From: Rosa chinensis
Lineage: Eukaryota; Streptophyta; Magnoliopsida; Rosales; Rosaceae
DNA length: 64,000 nucleotides
NCBI RefSeq assembly: GCF_002994745.2
Contig: NC_037088.1
Location: forward strand, 67,660,397 to 67,724,396
Direction of reading: 5' to 3'
Shown here: piece after piece, positions 59,501 to 64,000 of the stretch
Layout: each line of letters starts with the position of its first letter
Position numbering within the stretch: the first letter of the stretch is position 1
The notes under the pieces: generated by a model
What the model saw: only the letters and a program-made list of their open reading frames with translations
Databases searched by the model: none
What the model was told of the DNA's origin: nothing
Made by a program: the position numbers and the translations under genes

Positions 59501-62500
59501 TTTCATTGCAGTGGAGGCTATGTAGGTAATAACTTCAATTACCTGTTGTTGAACCTGCATAACTCAAAATACAAATCTTAATAGCTTTTCGGCAAAACAG
59601 TAACTAAACAAAAAAAACTCAAAGAAAAAGTTGGTGATAGATCTGTCCAGTAAAAATAAAATACCTGAACATTTTTTTCACTCCAACCAGGGACAGCGCA
59701 AAGTAAACGAATTAATAACTCAACAGACTGGTTGATGTCCTGTAAAGCTTCCACTTCTTGTTTAAATGAGGATATGGCTGCAACAAAATCGTATAGCAGT
59801 TATAATCACTTTAAACAAAACAAGAATTCTGTACATTTCAACTTTCATGTCATGTGAATACAAATAAATATCATCACCAACCTTCAAGCCGTTCTTTCCA
59901 CACAGTGCTCTTCAATTGAGAGATGGTATCTGCTTTTATAAGAGAACCTAATCTGCTTTCAATTTCTTCAAGACTCATTTCTGCTGGCTGCAACAATTCA
60001 CAAAAGAAAGGCAGTCAACGTTACTACAGTAACAAAAACAAAACAGCACTTCCACCGCAAAAAAAAGATAAGATACCTCAACGTCTTCAGGTGGTTCAAC
60101 TGACTTGGAAGCTTTTGACTGTACAGTTACTTCCCCTTTCTTACTGCCACCAGATTTTCCAGATCCCACTTTTTGTTTAGCAGGCTATTATCAAGATCAT
60201 CGTGTCAATCATGAAACAAATAACAAGTCCACTGACAGTTCAAAATAAGTAAGCAAACAAAAGTTTATGAGCTATAAAACTCACAACTGCCTGAACAGGC
60301 CTCTTCCCACTAAGCATGCTTGCAGCTGACTTTCGAACAAATGAACTGTCTGAAGTCTACAAAGAATTGAGAAGACAAACACACCTTCAGGACCACCAAA
60401 AAAAATATCGAAAAGAAAATAGGAATATAACAATTGAAACAATTCCATCCAAATATCTGGTGACCAGGAAGGATAATTAATAGATGGCATCATAACAACC
60501 AAAATGCAGCATGTATAATCATAGACAAGAAATTTGAACCCTAAATTGAAGGCAAGAAACCCACCTCCAGAGAGGCTGCAGTGACACCAGAGCTTTGAAC
60601 TGTAGTTGGCATATCAAGGTGTACAAAAATGAAGTGAGAAAACATCACATCAAACAAACTTGAATACTAAAAGGAGATAGGTAACCTCTGCAAGTAACAA
60701 AACAGAAACACAAACCTGCGCTTGCAGCAGTGGATGTACCACCCTCGGAACCCATAATCATTTCAGAAAGCTTCTTTCTTCTGACATCATCAAGTTTCTC
60801 CAGGGACCTCTCCAAAGGCCTCATACCAACCGACTAGAGAAAATGAACATGGTGCAAATGAAAATTATTAATCTCCGTAATTAAGCTTCAAGACTAAAAT
60901 TTAAAACATAAACCAGTTTAATGCATTAAAATGCTACCTTAGCTACTGCTGTCAGAGCTGAAAAGGCTGCATCCCTCACTTCTGGGGTTCCATCATTGAG
61001 GCACTAAAGAAGTACAGATTGCTTTAGATTTAACCATAATATAATTGTAAACACAACAGAATCAGGTATTTTACGTGATCCTAAAAAGAAGCTTTCTTCT
61101 TCTCAGATGTTTTAAACTACACCTATTTAACTTCTTAAAAACCCAATCCAAAATCAATATAGGCCATGAGGTTAATTTTCAGAACTTTTTTATCAGCTAT
61201 TAGAACAATAATTAGATGAACAATGTCTTTAAACATGACCAATCCAAATTCCAAAACCACGTGAAGCCCAACAGGAAATCCAAAACATATTCAGAAGTTC
61301 TAATTGTTGGATTGTGACATAAAACAACAAATTGAAGCACGAATAAAAACGACTTTTAGACCAAAAAAAGCAAGTGAAAACTGAAAAACAAAAAAACACA
61401 TCAGACACTCAAGTAAAGATGCACTGACCTCCATAAATATAGGAACATAATCCTTGTGTAACTTTAAAACAACAGCCTTGTTACTTGTTTCAATACAGAA
61501 TGTCACCCAGTTCAAAGTTGATGATCGTACAAGAGGTACTTTATTTTTAACTGCTGTCTTAACATCTGCAATAAACAGTATGGATGATACATTAGCCACA
61601 ACCACTGCCTACCAATAGTAAAGTACACATCCAATATGAAAATAGTTTCACATATTGACAAGACACATACAGTTAATTCTGATAATAGCGGTATCAAGAA
61701 GCTAAAAATAAAATAGAATAAAATAAAAACTAGATGCATAAGTTAGTGAATATGAAACCTGCCTTCAACAATGTCAACAAGATTTAAGCAGCCAGCTGTA
61801 TGCATAGCTTGAAGAGTCTGGGTAAGCGCCTCACTCATAGTTGGCTTTTTCTCTTTCAATTTCTCCTATAAAAACAGTAACAAAAAGGTAGGCACTCAGT
61901 AAAATATGGTATGCTTTAAGTTGAACTTAATAAGCTAACACATACTGAAAGTAAATTAAAAAGACCATTTGAACTATATCATTAATACAATCAAAAAGAC
62001 TACTAAAAACATAAGATATGATTTAAAAGGGTAATGATGCAAGAAGTTAAGCTTTGATGCATGCTCAACATATGAGCCAAAATGAGATTTTAAGAAATTA
62101 AAATAAATAAACATTTAAAGGACCATCTGGCAAGTAGTGGTTATTGTACTATATGATAAAACCATATGACCAAAAGTATGCTTAATTTGTAAAAATCCTG
62201 TATAGTAGAATTGAATTCTAAAGTTTCAAATTCAGAGTTAACTTATTACAGTATGCTTCTTCATTGCTGAAGGAAAACACATATAAATAAACTTACAAGT
62301 AACCCTGGCAATAGAAAACGCGAACTCCCAGAGAAGTGAGTTCTTAGGCCCTTGGCAAGATTGCCGAGAGCTTGGATAGCTTCAACTGCAACAGCTATGT
62401 TCACATCTGTTATAAGCTGCAGGAAAAAGGTAGTCCACTGAGAGACACATAGATTTGGGGGGCGGGGGGGAGAGAGAGTTCTCCTGCACTAAGTAAGCCC

Positions 62501-63703
62501 TACTGTTCCAGAAGTAAAAAATGAACACCGGACACTGTTGAAGTGAGTGGAAGATGATAATAATTGCTTCAGCTAAAATATAAAAGTACCTTCTTTAATG
62601 TCCTACATATTTCGGTGAAGTCACCAGGAGCTATTCTTTTGGTTGAAGCTAGCTTGGTGAGCTCAGCAACAGCCTCCTTTCGCTCTGACCATTTGGATGC
62701 TTTCTAGAAACAAGTGAAAAGATTAACGATACTTAGAGGCAGAGAAAGTACATTTGCTGATGAATTTAGCACCAAGTTCAAATCCATAGTGGAACAAATA
62801 TAGCTACATCTTAGGATAGGGAAATGAAACTAACCACTCCATCCCAAAATCCAGACTTATCCAGAGGAGTCAATATATCAACAGGATCAACAAGCTCATA
62901 TTCATCTATTTCCTGAGGAGCTGAAAATCCAGATACACAACAGACTGTATAAGTAAATGTGCAAAAGGAAAATTCTTACAGAACAACAATTCTTTGAGAA
63001 GCCAAATGCAAGAGTCAATCACATACCATCCGCTGTAGATTCCTCAGAAAGACCAGGACCAACAACTTCAGATACAACTTCCCTTTCTGGCTCCTTGTCT
63101 TGCTCAGATCTAATAAAGAGATATAATAAAACATGTAGCTTAAGTAATAACTTCGCATTGTGGGCTGCACTCAGTTACTGAAACATTTAACAACATAGTT
63201 TTCACCTGATTTTGCGAGATGGCCTGGCTGTCCCGGTAACATTGACGAGCTCAGACTCCAATTCTTTTTTCTTCAATAAAAGAGAGACAAATATTATTAT
63301 TCTTTTTCCCATAACAAAAAGAAAAAGGTAAACTCAAGGAAATAGGACATACCATCGTATCCCTCATTTTTTCAAACAATATGGATTTTACAGGGTCTTT
63401 TCCTATCCAACGGCAAAGCTCAAGAGTAAGTCCTTTAGAAGATGCACGAACATTTTGATCTTGATGGTCAAATAGTTCAGGAAGCATCTTTAAAATCCTT
63501 TTCGGAGGAATAATTTTTGAGCCAAATTCACTATTACAGGAAAGGAAAGACACATAATAGTTAGAAAAACAAGTCAATGAATTAATAAATAGATTTGCAG
63601 AAAATAAATATCAATCTAAAAACCTTAAGGCTTGAAACATGACATCAATTGCAGGCACAACAGCTTTGGCAACTTTGGCTTTTATTGCTTTCTCCATGGC
63701 ATC
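50600..63703 (-). CDS. MOR1: MOR1 (XMAP215/Dis1 family) microtubule-associated protein, N-terminus outside window
   Basis: A long many-exon gene on the minus strand. The stop is at 50600-50602. The most 5' exon seen starts at 63703 with DAMEKAIKAKVAKAVVPAID, inside TOG domain 1, so roughly the first 150 residues lie to the right. Checked 3' exons: 50600-50856, 50960-51242, 51376-51447, 51560-51655, 51825-51941, 53375-53533 and 53619-53777; about 35 more are visible to 63703. Marks include ILKMLPELFDHQDQNVRAS (TOG1), TAVKNKVPLVRSSTLNWVTF and LEKLDDVRKKKLSEMI (TOG2), a Lys/Ser-rich linker near 60080-60190, further HEAT-repeat TOG arrays, and the conserved end GLQARMERLKSGTLEPL. MOR1/GEM1 promotes microtubule growth in cortical arrays, spindle and phragmoplast. 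No break was seen in the exons read. Confidence 0.93.
52622..53242. repeat. Direct duplication inside a MOR1 intron, 328-bp offset
   Basis: A roughly 285-base segment (about 52622-52906) recurs at about 52950-53242. Shared phrases include GGTAAGACCATTTATTTCAT, CAACAGGCTCTTTCATCTTA, CAGAAAAAGCTTTAGTCT and TTTAGGAAAAGGAGGAAGAC. The copies differ by point changes and small indels. The plus-strand reading LVCWKIRDQRNRYMFQNE in one copy faintly resembles the Trp/Arg-rich tail of plant LINE reverse transcriptases, so it may be a transposon fragment duplicated later. Confidence 0.8.
59179..59202. repeat. Poly(A) tract in a MOR1 intron
   Basis: A run of about 24 A residues on the plus strand (poly(T) on the gene's coding strand), close to the following acceptor region. 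Simple sequence only. Confidence 0.8.
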
Positions 63704-64000
63704 CTACAATAAACCACACCTACTTAAGGTCCCAGATAAACTGTGATCAATCACTACAAATCAAAATGTAATCACGCCAATACAAACCAAACACAGAAAA
63801 ATGAATTAAAGTTAAACATAAAAACCACTAGAATCCACACTACTAAATCCCTTGCCATACGGATAAACAACTTCCATCCAAGTCTATGTTCGCCTTCCTT
63901 CTACATTTCCCTACCTGTTTTCAATTGCTCAAAGTGACCACTAAACAACCAATTCTGATATATTGATGCCTGAATTGCTTTTCATAGAACAGTTCGACCC
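63704..64000 (-). other. MOR1 intron running off the window
   Basis: The acceptor TATTGTAG precedes the exon at 63703. The remaining bases to the window edge are AT-rich and show none of the expected N-terminal MOR1 exon sequence, so they are read as intron. Confidence 0.6.

Overview
This is nuclear DNA from a flowering plant, almost certainly a core eudicot. Genes carry short GT-AG introns, intergenic DNA is AT-rich, and the proteins are plant-specific or plant-type (LSU, BIN4, HP30, MOR1, ATG13). The gene density, about one gene per 4 to 5 kb, suggests a small genome. I could not fix the family; a rosid is my guess. No bacterial operon, phage, CRISPR array or viral gene was seen.

Layout, left to right: the 3' part of an UNC93-like membrane protein (+, 1-1324); a single-exon acidic, probably N-myristoylated protein (-, 2215-2676); a secreted Kazal-type protein with a hydrophobic tail (+, 4228-4638); a 19-exon plastid-type MutS2 without the Smr nuclease domain (+, 5967-11629); a DUF599 membrane protein (-, 13042-13862); RNase P/MRP subunit POP5 (-, 16165-17198); a small Cys/His-rich protein (+, 20393-20833); a thaumatin-like protein with a hydrophobic tail (+, 22961-24039); BIN4, a topoisomerase VI complex component (-, 24434-28059); HP30-2-like PRAT/SAM translocase subunit (+, 29758-32230); LSU-family protein (-, 34581-34907); ATG13 (+, 37623-40148); a C78-family peptidase with an N-terminal zinc finger (+, 40853-42950); a full-length ABCB transporter (-, 43664-48239); and most of MOR1/XMAP215, whose 5' end lies beyond the right edge (-, 50600-63703).

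The run thaumatin-like - BIN4 - HP30-2 - LSU - ATG13 - C78 peptidase matches, from memory, the Arabidopsis blocks At5g24620-At5g24680 and, in part, At3g49560-At3g49590. This supports the identifications and orientation. The genes are otherwise independent housekeeping or stress genes; the window is not a functional cluster. I rebuilt splice junctions by hand by following GT-AG sites with reading-frame continuity. All multi-exon models except MOR1 close in frame from start (or window edge) to stop.

The most notable local event is a perfect 264-bp in-frame tandem duplication inside BIN4. It also duplicates the exon's splice donor, so one gene could make both a duplicated and an ancestral-length protein. 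Five further direct duplications of 98 to 328 bp lie in introns, probable UTRs and spacers, so short tandem duplication seems common here. I found no wholly new biological system.
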